Assembly: GCA_044227705.1 (NCBI GenBank)
Contig: JBGAWE010000023.1
Span: 1-30,033 of the forward strand
Direction of reading: 5' to 3'
Origin: JANOQP01 sp044227705
Lineage (GTDB): Bacteria > Bacteroidota > Bacteroidia > Chitinophagales > Saprospiraceae
DNA length: 30,033 bases
In this document: positions 17,962-25,399 of the stretch, in pieces
Numbering within the stretch: the first letter of the stretch is position 1
Layout of the letters: each line of letters opens with the position of its first letter
Notes under the pieces: model-generated
Databases searched by the model: none
Told to the model about the DNA's origin: nothing
What the model saw: only the letters and a program-made list of their open reading frames with translations
Position numbers and translations under genes: made by a program

Positions 17962-18492
17962 TCAGGCCTTCAGCTTCCGAAAAACCTCCCACAAGACGAT
18001 GCCGACGGCGACCGAGATGTTTAGCGAATGCTTCGTCCCCGCCTGCGGGATTTCGAGGCTCCCGTCGCATCGGGCGAGTGCGGCCTCCGAGACACCGTCC
18101 ACCTCGTTGCCGAAGACGAGGGCCAGTTTCTCCCCTTTTTGAGGAAAAAAATCCTGCAGCCAAGTCCTTGGCTCGGTCTGTTCGACGGCCAAAACCCTCC
18201 ACCCCTCGACCGAAAGCCGTGCCAAAAGCTCCTCGGTTTTTTCCTCAAACCCCCAATCGACCGACTCCGTCGCGCCGAGCGCGGATTTGAGAATCTCCCG
18301 GCTCGGCGGCGTGGCCGTGATTCCGCAGAGCCAGATTTTTTCGACGGCGAAAGCATCCGCCGAGCGGAAGGCCGCCCCGACGTTGTGCGCCGAGCGGATG
18401 TTGTCGAGCACGAGCGCGACGGGCAGTTTGTCCACCTTCTCGAACTCGGCAACGGAGGGCCGCGCCAATTCTTCCATCGATAGTTTCTTCAT
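17962..18492 (-). CDS. SpoU/TrmH-family RNA 2'-O-methyltransferase
   Basis: Length 176 aa, the size of a minimal SPOUT-fold enzyme that transfers a methyl group from SAM to a ribose 2'-OH in tRNA or rRNA. Motif 1 is DNIRSAHNVGAAFRSADAF (Asn-Val-Gly-Ala and Arg), motif 2 LVFGNEVDGVS, and motif 3 IPQAGTKHSLNISVAVGIV, which together form the knotted SAM site. The start at 18492 (MKKLSMEELARP) is preferred because a promoter-like TTG-N17-CAGATTTG lies just upstream; the frame is open to 18546. The substrate cannot be assigned from sequence. The gene is followed 77 bases later by the UXS start, and the UXS promoter element overlaps that spacer. Confidence 0.93.
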   Translation of the reverse strand: MKKLSMEELARPSVAEFEKVDKLPVALVLDNIRSAHNVGAAFRSADAFAVEKIWLCGITATPPSREILKSALGATESVDWGFEEKTEELLARLSVEGWRVLAVEQTEPRTWLQDFFPQKGEKLALVFGNEVDGVSEAALARCDGSLEIPQAGTKHSLNISVAVGIVLWEVFRKLKA

Positions 18493-18515
18493 CTCGAACC
18501 TGAAAGTTTTGGCCG

Positions 18516-18543
18516 CAAATCTGCCATCCCCCTTCCCCATCAA
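18516..18543 (-). promoter_or_regulatory. Promoter of the SpoU methyltransferase gene
   Basis: On the minus strand TTG (18543-18541), 17 bases, then CAGATTTG (18523-18516), one base off TAnnTTTG. The -7 element ends 23 bases before the start codon at 18492, which supports that start over the one at 18546. Confidence 0.5.
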
Positions 18544-18582
18544 CAATCAAAAATCATGTAATCGGTCACTCATCAATCCCCC

Positions 18583-18620
18583 AAAAAAGAGGCCCTCCCG
18601 GTCCATCGACCGAGAGAGCC
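18583..18620 (-). terminator. Intrinsic terminator for the minus-strand beta-helix gene
   Basis: On the minus strand ggctctctcggtc (18620-18608) pairs with gaccgggagggcc (18603-18591), 13 bp with two G-U pairs and a 4-base loop. It is followed by TCTTTTTT. It lies about 190 bases past the stop of the gene ending at 18812. Confidence 0.75.
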
Positions 18621-18811
18621 GTCATCAAAACACGCTTCATTTTAAAACCAATTTTCTTTCAACGACAGGGGTCGGAATGCTTGCCTGTTTGCTCATTGAT
18701 GGGTCGGTGTCCCGGATTCCCCGCGAAGCGCGGCGGGGAGGTTGGTTTGTGTTTGTGCTGTATGTCCCTGTGCGTCGTTGTGTTCTTGTCTGTGTGAGGA
18801 GCCGTCGAGGT
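18621..18811. other. Long 3' region of the beta-helix transcript with a GC palindrome
   Basis: These 190 bases lie between the stop at 18812 and its terminator. No gene seems to be present. Bases 18718-18724 (tccccgc) pair with 18733-18739 (gcgggga) around an 8-base loop. The region from 18740 to 18795 is GT-rich on the plus strand. It could be a dispersed intergenic repeat. Confidence 0.35.
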
Positions 18812-19786
18812 TCATTTCGAGGCGAACTCGTTGGTCGAGACCGAGTACTGGGTGAAGTCGTCGGTGTCGTGGTCGAGGGCTGTGTTGTTCGAGAAGGCGA
18901 TTTTGCCGGTGTCCATCTTGCCGATGGCATCGGTCGTCAGTTGGAAGATGGCGCCGCCCTTCACATAAGCCGAGTTGGCCGACATCATGCAGTTCGTCAC
19001 CGCCGGGAGGCACTCGCCATTGAGGGCGTAGCAGAAGATGGCCCCGCCGTAGTTGCCCTTGTTGTTCGAGAAGTTGCAGGCCGTGAACACGGCGTTGTTC
19101 TGCCCTTTGGAGCGGCCGTCGAGGTTGACGGCGCCGCCGTCGAGGTCGGCCGTGTTCGTCTCGAAGTTGCAGTTCTTGAAGGTCGGCGCGGCCACGCCGC
19201 CGTTGCGGGCGTTGACGTAGACGGCCCCGCCGTCTTTTGCGAAGTTGTCGATGAAGACGCAGTTGCGGATGGTCGGGCTGGCCGAGTGCGAGGCCGAGAT
19301 GTGGAGGCCGCCGCCGCTGCGGTTGCGCTCGCCCGACTGACCGTTGCCGTTGGCGTTTCCACCGTTGACAATGAAGCCGTCGAGGACGGTGGCGGCCGAG
19401 GTGTTGTCCATCGTGACGACGTTGAAGCTGTTGTCGTCGGCGTCCTCGTGGCCGATGTTGCCGCTCAAGACGGTCGGGTGCAGCTCGGCCTTGCGCTCAG
19501 CGAGGTTTTTTTCGTTGCCGGCGAAGCCGCCGAACAGTTTCACGCCTTCTTTAACCATGAACGACTCGTTGCGGTCGCGGCCCTCGGTCGGGCGGTAGAT
19601 GCCTTCGGCGACCCAGATTTCGGTGCCGCCTATGGCAGATTTCAGGGCCAATTGCAGGTCGCCCGCGGCGGTCTTCCAAGATTTCCCGTCGCCCCGGCCG
19701 TCGGGCGAAACGAAGACGATGTTTTGGGCTTTGGTGAAGACGGATATGGAAAGGAAAAGGACAGAGAAGAAGTTGCGAGCGTTCAT
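18812..19786 (-). CDS. Secreted right-handed beta-helix protein with Pmp-like GGA(I/V)/FxxN repeats
   Basis: Length 324 aa. A signal peptide (MNARNFFSVLFLSISVFTKAQ) is followed by IVFVSPDGRGDGKSW and by GGFAGNE and PTVLSGNIG, typical of the first coils of Bacteroidota polymorphic beta-helix proteins. Four coils then repeat the pattern CxF.xN ... GGA(V/I): NCVFIDN/GGAVYV, NCNFETN/GGAVNL, ACNFSNN/GGAIFC, NCMMSAN/GGAIFQ. This recalls the GGAI and FxxN motifs of chlamydial polymorphic membrane proteins. The C-terminus (TNEFASK) has no T9SS domain and no barrel, so it is either exported to the periplasm or ends early. No pectate-lyase active-site pattern was seen. Function unknown, possibly adhesive. 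Confidence 0.82.
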   Translation of the reverse strand: MNARNFFSVLFLSISVFTKAQNIVFVSPDGRGDGKSWKTAAGDLQLALKSAIGGTEIWVAEGIYRPTEGRDRNESFMVKEGVKLFGGFAGNEKNLAERKAELHPTVLSGNIGHEDADDNSFNVVTMDNTSAATVLDGFIVNGGNANGNGQSGERNRSGGGLHISASHSASPTIRNCVFIDNFAKDGGAVYVNARNGGVAAPTFKNCNFETNTADLDGGAVNLDGRSKGQNNAVFTACNFSNNKGNYGGAIFCYALNGECLPAVTNCMMSANSAYVKGGAIFQLTTDAIGKMDTGKIAFSNNTALDHDTDDFTQYSVSTNEFASK

Positions 19787-20421
19787 GATGAAGGTGCGAG
19801 GAAAGGATGAAAGTTCAGTTTCGTTCCGGGAGGAAGATTGCTGAAGGGCAGATTAGCTGGCAGTCGGCAGCAGGACGCTGCGAAAGGGAGGGAGAGATTA
19901 AGCGGTGCCGGGAGGGTGGTTGCGTTGGTTGCTTGCCGCCGTTGTTGGGACAAAAGTGGGGTTGTGTCACGATTGAGCGCAAGGGGTCGGCCCTGTTTTT
20001 TAAAACATTTTTTTTATCAAAATTGAAAAGCTGCTGATTTTCAGCGAGTTGGTACAGAAAAATTTTTTGAAAAATTTTCGCGCTTCCGGCTGTTGGCCTC
20101 TTTTTTCAACCAACTTTCTGAAAATCAACCACTTGAAAGTCATGTCAGCCGGTATTTTTTGAGGCTGTGACCAAAATATGACCGAAAATGACAGGCTATT
20201 TATGCTCAAATTAGAAAAACACCAGTGCAAAACCCCATCAATGTCAACTTTTTGTTTCCTAAAAACAATGAAAATTCATCCACCGGCTCGCTCAGTCTGT
20301 GACAAATCAGTGCTGATTTCTACCCTGCCCGGGTTAATTCCGGTCGGCCTCGCGGCGAAAAAGAAAAGGGAGGCGGCCAACGACCACCTCCCCTTTCTCT
20401 TCGGGATGCCAAACCGCAACC
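19787..20421. other. 635-bp intergenic region with an AT-rich core
   Basis: No gene is supported here. From about 19995 to 20285 the composition is visibly AT-rich against a GC-rich genome. Notable items: a 12-base-period direct repeat gaaaaatttt at 20057-20066 and 20069-20078; a small inverted repeat gctgattttcagc at 20031-20043; and a single copy of gccgttgttgg at 19939-19949. A weak minus-strand CACTTTTG (19958-19951) with TTG 21 bases upstream could drive the gene starting at 19786. The terminator of the next gene occupies 20357-20396. Confidence 0.5.
20357..20396 (-). terminator. Intrinsic terminator for the lipoprotein gene
   Basis: On the minus strand aaaggggaggtgg (20396-20384) pairs with ccgcctccctttt (20376-20364), 13 bp with two G-U pairs and a 7-base loop. 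It is followed by CTTTTTC. It lies 26 bases past the stop at 20422. Confidence 0.8.
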
Positions 20422-21207
20422 TCAAATCCGCCCGCTCCCCGTCCAAAAGAGTATGGTCAGCTGGTGCGCCGCATCGTCTCGGTATTTTTTCACGAGGGCT
20501 TCGAGCTGCGCGCGCGGCACGGCCGACGTGCGGACGAAGTCGAGCGTCGACAGGTCGATCGGTTTTTCCAGATTGAGGTCGAAGCTCGTCGGCGATTGCC
20601 AGTCGAAGTCGCCGAAATAGCCCGCCGGGAGGCTCGGCTCGGCCGTCAAGCTCGACAATTCGGCCAAAAACTGCTGGGCCGTTGGCAGGTCGGCGTCGTT
20701 TTTGAAGCCGACCCAGCCCCAGACCGTTGAAGAAGGAATGCGGTTGAGCGAGGGCCGCCGGACGCTAACGCCCGCCCTTTGCTCGAAGGATACGCGCACC
20801 ATGTCGGCCGCGATGTCGAGCGTCCCGTTCAGGTCGACCTCGCCGCCAAGGTTGAGCTTGCATTTGTAGCTGCCCTCCGCCCGGTCCGCCATCGAGAAAA
20901 AGGCGATCGCGGGCGCATTGCCCTCCTTGCATTTCGCGGGTTGGACAATGCGATCGAGACTGATAAACACGTCGGCGGGCAGCCAGTCGGCCCGGCCTTC
21001 GAGCTTGACGTTTTCGCATGGGTAGAGCTTCGTCGTCGAGAAGCGAAGGCCGAGGTCGGCACGGCCGGTCGCGGAGTCGCGCGGCTCCGTCAGTTCGAGG
21101 GTGAATTCGTTGGGGATGTCGTAAATCGTGTCTTGATCCGGCGGGTTGAGCTTGCAACCGGCGGCAAGAAGGACGGCGAGGAAACAGGTCTTTTTCAAAA
21201 ACTCCAT
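20422..21207 (-). CDS. Lipoprotein of unknown function
   Basis: Length 261 aa. A short hydrophobic leader ends in the lipobox LLAAGC (C18), so the mature protein is probably a lipid-anchored envelope protein. The rest is soluble and beta-rich, with a few cysteines (C64, C93, C115 by rough count). No family was recognised. It has its own promoter, with a near-consensus TTG-N17-TACCTTCG 72-99 bases upstream, and its own terminator, so it is probably a single-gene unit despite following the acyltransferase gene by only 84 bases. Distribution and function cannot be read from the window. Confidence 0.8.
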   Translation of the reverse strand: MEFLKKTCFLAVLLAAGCKLNPPDQDTIYDIPNEFTLELTEPRDSATGRADLGLRFSTTKLYPCENVKLEGRADWLPADVFISLDRIVQPAKCKEGNAPAIAFFSMADRAEGSYKCKLNLGGEVDLNGTLDIAADMVRVSFEQRAGVSVRRPSLNRIPSSTVWGWVGFKNDADLPTAQQFLAELSSLTAEPSLPAGYFGDFDWQSPTSFDLNLEKPIDLSTLDFVRTSAVPRAQLEALVKKYRDDAAHQLTILFWTGSGRI

Positions 21208-21278
21208 ATAGAGAGGACGGGTGAAGCGGTCAACCGTGGACGGAGAGGGAACGCCGCCAGGCCCGGGTTTTGCTGCCG

Positions 21279-21306
21279 CGAAGGTAAAATTTTAGCCGCC
21301 GGACAA
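21279..21306 (-). promoter_or_regulatory. Promoter of the lipoprotein gene
   Basis: On the minus strand TTG (21306-21304), 17 bases, then TACCTTCG (21286-21279), one base off TAnnTTTG. It overlaps the last bases of the upstream acyltransferase gene and lies 71 bases before the start at 21207. Confidence 0.55.
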
Positions 21307-22350
21307 GTTTTGTTTCGGCTCGATGGCGACGATGCGCCGCTTAATCGGCACTTCGAATTTTTGAAAGACAACATGGCTTGCCCAAAAGGTCAATCCCGTC
21401 GCAAGGGCTGCGACGGCAATTTTGGGCAGGTGAGCCGATCGCTCGTTCGCCCAGTTCAGCCCGCGTAGAACGAGCGGGTGCAGCAGATAAATCGTGTACG
21501 AGCAATCGGCCAGCCAAGTGAGCACGCCATCGGTCTTCCCCGAAAACCGGAGACCGGAGCCAAAAGCCGAGGCCGTCAGCAGGATGGACAAAAAGGAGAG
21601 CACGAGCCTGTCCGCTTCGAACATGAGCATGGGCGGGCCGCCGTCGATTGGCCAGAGAGCGAACGCGGCAACCGTCAAAACCAGCCCGGCCGTCCAAACC
21701 CTCGGCGGGATGGCCGCCAGTTTCCCCCAAAAGAAAGCCAGTCCGGCCCCGGCCGCAAACAAGAAAAAGTGCTGCGCCGGGTTGACATAGGCGGCCCATT
21801 GGTTGGCGAGCGGCGTGTCTTCCTCCATTATAGAATAGGAGAAAAAAACGGCTGCACCGACCGAGCCAGCCGCAACAAGCAGCCAGGCCCAGGCGAGTTT
21901 TCTTTTCCCAAAAAGCCACAACACGGGGAACGCCGCATAGAAAACCAGCTCGCAGCCGAGCGACCACGCGCCGAGCGCGATGTCGCGGCCGGTGGCGAGG
22001 AAGCCGAAGAGGCCGGTCAAATTCAGAAAGAGGTCTGTGAGATGCCAGAGGCCGAGGTTGCGGTCGAGCAGGAAGGTGGACAGCGTCGCCAGCCAGAGGA
22101 GAGGGAAGATCCGGCCGACCCTTTTTTTGAGAAAAAGCCAAAGCCCGGCCCGCGTATCGAGCGGTGCGTTTCGATAGGCAAGCCCGAGCGTCAGGCCGCT
22201 CAAGACGAAAAAGGTGGCGACCGCGTACACGCCAAGCTTGCCGAGGAGGCTGGCTGCGTCCCATTCGCCGGTCGTCCATTTTTGATAGTGGAATGCCATG
22301 ACAGAGAGTGCCATCAGGCCGCGCAGGTAGTCGAGAGAAGGGACGCGCAT
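21292..22350 (-). CDS. Acyltransferase 3 family membrane protein (OafA/YrhL-like)
   Basis: Length 352 aa with about ten hydrophobic segments. Members of this family move acyl groups, often acetyl, onto surface sugars or lipids at the inner membrane. Family marks: LDYLRGLMALSVMAFH at the N-terminus with the conserved His of segment 1, FFVLSGLTLGLAY in the next segment, RVGRIFPLLW after it, and WSLGCELVFY in mid-protein with its conserved Glu. The last segment is followed by a short basic tail (FEVPIKRRIVAIEPKQ). It begins 6 bases after the stop of the DUF3137 gene, so the two are almost surely co-transcribed. The acceptor substrate is unknown. Confidence 0.93.
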   Translation of the reverse strand: MRVPSLDYLRGLMALSVMAFHYQKWTTGEWDAASLLGKLGVYAVATFFVLSGLTLGLAYRNAPLDTRAGLWLFLKKRVGRIFPLLWLATLSTFLLDRNLGLWHLTDLFLNLTGLFGFLATGRDIALGAWSLGCELVFYAAFPVLWLFGKRKLAWAWLLVAAGSVGAAVFFSYSIMEEDTPLANQWAAYVNPAQHFFLFAAGAGLAFFWGKLAAIPPRVWTAGLVLTVAAFALWPIDGGPPMLMFEADRLVLSFLSILLTASAFGSGLRFSGKTDGVLTWLADCSYTIYLLHPLVLRGLNWANERSAHLPKIAVAALATGLTFWASHVVFQKFEVPIKRRIVAIEPKQNLSGG

Positions 22351-22356
22351 CGGCTT

Positions 22357-23280
22357 TCAGTTCAAAGCGTCGACGTCCTCGACGACTGAAAAGAGCAGGT
22401 GCAGGTCCTGAAAGAACTCAAAAACCAGCTCGAACGAGACGACGTTTTTAAACAAGGTCGGCTCCAGCAGGTCGCGGCTCTGCTCGACGGCCACGAACAG
22501 CCGGTTCTCGATGAGGGAGACGTAGATGTTGCGCCGCGTCCTTTTTTGAAAAAGGAGGATGGCCCGCTGCATGTCTGGCGAGAGTACGCGGGGCAGGTTC
22601 GCGTCGTCGGTCGAGTAGGTGTCGAAGATTTCCTCGAACTCGGGCAAGAGGTTCTCCTCTCGCCGCCGGCCGCCGAGGCGGGTGAACTGCTTCATCGTCC
22701 GCGTCGCGTAGGGCCGCCGCGCGTCGGGCAGGAGGAGGATTTTGCCGCGCATCGGGAAGTTGTACTCGCCCATCAAAAAGGTGCCGCGGAAGATGGTGTC
22801 GAGCTGTGAGCGGGTGGCCGACATCTCTTTCACGTCCAACTCGCAGACCTCGAAGGGCATCTCGCGGATGGTACCGGTGATGTGGTCCTCGCTGATGTAT
22901 TCGAGCGGGTCGCAGGCGAAAAGGCAGCTCCGGAGGAACCAGTCGGGGCCGATGCCGCTGTCCTCCTCGTATTTAAGCTCGCCGAAGTTGACGTCGTTGT
23001 CGATGAAGTCGAGGACGAGGCCGACGATACGGGGCTTGAACTCCTTTTTCCAGATGACGTACTGGCCCCAGAGCCACGACCCGTAGATGACGGTCGGGAT
23101 GAGCAAAATCAGGCTGAAAAGCAGTTCATGCAGCACGAATTGGACAGACACGACCCCGACCACCCCGACGGCAGTCGCCGCGAACAGCCAAAGGAGCCGC
23201 CGCCGCCGCCTTTCGAGGTTGGAAAGCTCGGGGAAGATGCTGTGGTTGTAGAACCGCCGGAAATCCGAGAGCGACTGCAC
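22357..23280 (-). CDS. DUF3137 family membrane protein
   Basis: Length 307 aa. The N-terminus FRRFYNHSIFPEL and the overall plan match DUF3137 proteins. A short cytoplasmic stretch rich in Arg (RRRRRLLW) precedes two membrane segments (about 29-47 and 52-71). A large soluble domain then contains YEEDSGIGPDWFLRS, FRGTFLMGEYNFP and an ending rich in hydrophobic strands (ENRLFVAVEQSRDLLEPTLF). Family function is unknown. It overlaps neither neighbour, lying 38 bases after fabH and 6 bases before the acyltransferase. Confidence 0.85.
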   Translation of the reverse strand: MQSLSDFRRFYNHSIFPELSNLERRRRRLLWLFAATAVGVVGVVSVQFVLHELLFSLILLIPTVIYGSWLWGQYVIWKKEFKPRIVGLVLDFIDNDVNFGELKYEEDSGIGPDWFLRSCLFACDPLEYISEDHITGTIREMPFEVCELDVKEMSATRSQLDTIFRGTFLMGEYNFPMRGKILLLPDARRPYATRTMKQFTRLGGRRREENLLPEFEEIFDTYSTDDANLPRVLSPDMQRAILLFQKRTRRNIYVSLIENRLFVAVEQSRDLLEPTLFKNVVSFELVFEFFQDLHLLFSVVEDVDALN

Positions 23281-23318
23281 GGGATTTCAGATTGGGTTGA
23301 TTTCAGATTGACAGTTTT

Positions 23319-24293
23319 TCAGCCCGGCATCCATTTGAAGACCACGCCTGAATAGACCAGCCCGCCGCCGAAGCCGATCATCATCACCGTGTCGCCCGCT
23401 CTCACCCGCCCGTTTTTCAGCCCGAGGTCGAAGGCCAGCGGGATGCTCGCCGAGGAGGTGTTGGCGAAGCTCGTGATGCTCTCGAGCGTTTTTTCAATCG
23501 GGAAGCCCGACTGCTGGCAGATGGCCTCGATAATGCGCAGGTTGGCCGAGTGCGGGATGAACCAGTCGATGTCTGCCATCGTCAGGCCCGCCTTTTTGGG
23601 GAGTTCTCTGGCAAGCTCCGAGATGGTCGAGACGGCCCACTTGAAGACGGCGCGGCCGTTTTGGTGGATTTTCCCGTCGGCGACGGCCTCGACTTCTTGA
23701 ATGGTTCGCGGCTGCGTGGTCATGTAGAGGTCTTTGCCGCCGCTCCCTTCCGAGCCTGTTTCGATGGCGAGGATGCCGCCGCGCTCGTCGGCTTCGACCA
23801 AAACCGCGCCCGCGCCGTCGCCAAAAAGGACGCACGAGGTGCGGTCGCTGAAGTCGGTGACGCGGGACAAGGTCTCGGCTCCGAAGACGAGGATCTTGCG
23901 GTGCGTCCCCGCTGCGATGAGGCCGTTGGCCAGCGCGATGCCATAGACAAAACCGGCGCAGGCGGCCGAGATGTCGATGGCCCCGCAGTTTTTCAAACCG
24001 AGCCTGTCCTGCAAAATCGCGGCGACGGACGGCATCGGCTGGTCGGGCGTGACCGTCGCGGCGACGATGAAATCGACGTCGGAGAGGTCTTTCCCGAAAT
24101 CGCGGGCGAGGTTCTGCGCGGCCTCGAAGCAGAGGTGCGAGGTGAACTGCCCCTCGGCGGCCCATCGGCGCACCGAGATGCCGGAGCGCGAGCGAATCCA
24201 TTCGTCGGTGGTTTCGAGGAAGGACTCAAAGAATTGGTTTTCAACTATCCGGTCGGGTACGGCGGTGCCAATGGCAGAGATTTTTGCCTTCAA
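23319..24293 (-). CDS. fabH: 3-oxoacyl-[acyl-carrier-protein] synthase III, probable TTG start
   Basis: FabH condenses acetyl- or acyl-CoA with malonyl-ACP to begin fatty acid synthesis. With a TTG start at 24293 the protein is 324 aa and the catalytic triad falls at C112 (SAACAGF), H248 (PHSAN) and N278 (FANTSSAS), Cys at the same number as in E. coli FabH. The N-terminus KAKISAIGTAVPD fits the family. The only ATG in frame (24446) would add about 51 residues without homology character and would overlap the upstream TIGR02757 gene, so it is rejected. The 58-base spacing after the TIGR02757 stop at 24352 fits an operon. Downstream DUF3137 follows by 38 bases. Confidence 0.95.
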   Translation of the reverse strand: MKAKISAIGTAVPDRIVENQFFESFLETTDEWIRSRSGISVRRWAAEGQFTSHLCFEAAQNLARDFGKDLSDVDFIVAATVTPDQPMPSVAAILQDRLGLKNCGAIDISAACAGFVYGIALANGLIAAGTHRKILVFGAETLSRVTDFSDRTSCVLFGDGAGAVLVEADERGGILAIETGSEGSGGKDLYMTTQPRTIQEVEAVADGKIHQNGRAVFKWAVSTISELARELPKKAGLTMADIDWFIPHSANLRIIEAICQQSGFPIEKTLESITSFANTSSASIPLAFDLGLKNGRVRAGDTVMMIGFGGGLVYSGVVFKWMPG

Positions 24294-24351
24294 ATGCGTG
24301 TTGTGAAAGAGCGTGAGGATGGCGTGACGGCGGCGAATGACGGGCTTTTTT

Positions 24352-25179
24352 TCAGGTAGCTCCGAAATTTGTTTCGACGCCGACCCGTCCGGGTGGAAAA
24401 GAACTTCCGCGCCACCCGTCTGCCAGCCCCATCCCGAACAGGGCAAAGTCGTATTTCACCGGGTCCGCTGGGTCGAGTTCGCGAAGCCGCCCGGTCAGTT
24501 CGAGGACGGCTCGCCAGTCGGTCTGCTTTCTTTCCAAAAGCCCGAGCCGCCGCGCCACCCTTTCCACGTGGACATCGAGCGGGACGCAGAGCTGCGCCGG
24601 GCTGATGCCGCGCCAAATCCCGAAATCGACACCCGCCTCGTCGCGCCTGACCATCCAGCGGAGGAACATGCAGAGCCGCTTGCAGGTCGAGCCTCGGGCG
24701 GGGGTGGCGACGTGCTTGCGGGTGCGTTCGGGCGCGTCTTCTCTTTCAAAAAACAGGTTGTGGAAACCAATCAGCGCCGGGCCGATGTCCGTCGAGTCAG
24801 GGGAAAGATGGCGGCTGAAGGCGGTTTCGAGCGAGTCGTTTTCCCGGTAAAAAGAATGGAGGAACTCCAAAAACCAGAGCGAGTCGGTCGGCTGAAAAGT
24901 CCGGTGGGCGAACGGGAGGAAGCGGGCGCGGTCTGTCTCGACGTGGTTTTTGACGAAATCAAAGGGCGCCTCGTCCATCAGCTCGGCCAGCCGCCGGGCG
25001 GAGTTGATGATGGTCTTCCGCTGCCCCCACGCGAGGGTCGCGGCGAGGAGGCCCATGATCTCGACGTCCTGTTTTTGGGAAAACCGGTGCGGGATGGAGA
25101 TGGGGTCGTCGTCGACGAAGCCAGGCCGGTTGAAGCGGGCGACGGCCGCGTCGAGGAGGCTGCGAAGTTGGTCATCCAT
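24352..25179 (-). CDS. TIGR02757 family protein
   Basis: Length 275 aa. The family, widespread in Bacteroidota and some other phyla, has no established function. Signatures seen: GLLAATLAWGQRKTI near the N-terminus, RKHVATPARGSTCKRLCMFL and MVRRDEAGVDFGIW in the middle, CVPLDVHVERVARRLGLL, and DPADPVKYDFALFGMG near the end. The His/Cys/Lys-rich central part is the most conserved in members I know. It heads the likely operon TIGR02757 - fabH - DUF3137 - acyltransferase. No clear promoter was found upstream. Confidence 0.92.
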   Translation of the reverse strand: MDDQLRSLLDAAVARFNRPGFVDDDPISIPHRFSQKQDVEIMGLLAATLAWGQRKTIINSARRLAELMDEAPFDFVKNHVETDRARFLPFAHRTFQPTDSLWFLEFLHSFYRENDSLETAFSRHLSPDSTDIGPALIGFHNLFFEREDAPERTRKHVATPARGSTCKRLCMFLRWMVRRDEAGVDFGIWRGISPAQLCVPLDVHVERVARRLGLLERKQTDWRAVLELTGRLRELDPADPVKYDFALFGMGLADGWRGSSFPPGRVGVETNFGAT

Positions 25180-25238
25180 TGGCCGAATCTGTCTGGCCGG
25201 GCAGCACAGGCGGTGCGGGCGGCGTTATCTGGCTTGCC

Positions 25239-25382
25239 ATGAAAAAGCGGCCCCGGCCAAGTCTTTTTATTGAAAAACTGTTCAAATCCGCCTTGCTCAT
25301 GCCCGCCACGATTGCTTACACGCTCTGCCTCGCCGTTCTTTTTTTGGTGAAGAAAACCAGCCGCGCCCGCGTCGCCGGGTGA
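25239..25382 (+). CDS. Possible small single-pass membrane protein (47 aa)
   Basis: An ATG at 25239 opens a 47-residue frame on the plus strand: a basic start (MKKRPRPSLFIEKL), one hydrophobic segment at about 19-37 (LLMPATIAYTLCLAVLFLV) and a basic end (KKTSRARVAG). The charge plan is that of a genuine small membrane protein. It lies in the 220-base gap between two minus-strand genes and overlaps neither. Codon choice is uninformative at this length and no promoter or terminator was found, so it could be chance. Confidence 0.4.
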   Translation: MKKRPRPSLFIEKLFKSALLMPATIAYTLCLAVLFLVKKTSRARVAG

Positions 25383-25399
25383 TTGGGAGTCCGACTCAA

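Noticed and set aside
18287..19810. A 507-codon plus-strand open frame across the methyltransferase start and the beta-helix gene.
   Set aside because: It is antisense to two genes with clear motifs and has no recognisable features.
19990..20290. The AT-rich stretch as a replication origin.
   Set aside because: No DnaA boxes (TTATCCACA-like) or clustered 9-mers were found, and dnaA or dnaN are not nearby.
20178..20576. A 132-codon plus-strand frame starting in the AT-rich region.
   Set aside because: It runs through the lipoprotein terminator and into its antisense strand, and its second half is arginine-rich; no homology character.
24294..24446. The ATG-started, longer version of FabH.
   Set aside because: The extension overlaps the upstream gene and is unlike FabH N-termini.
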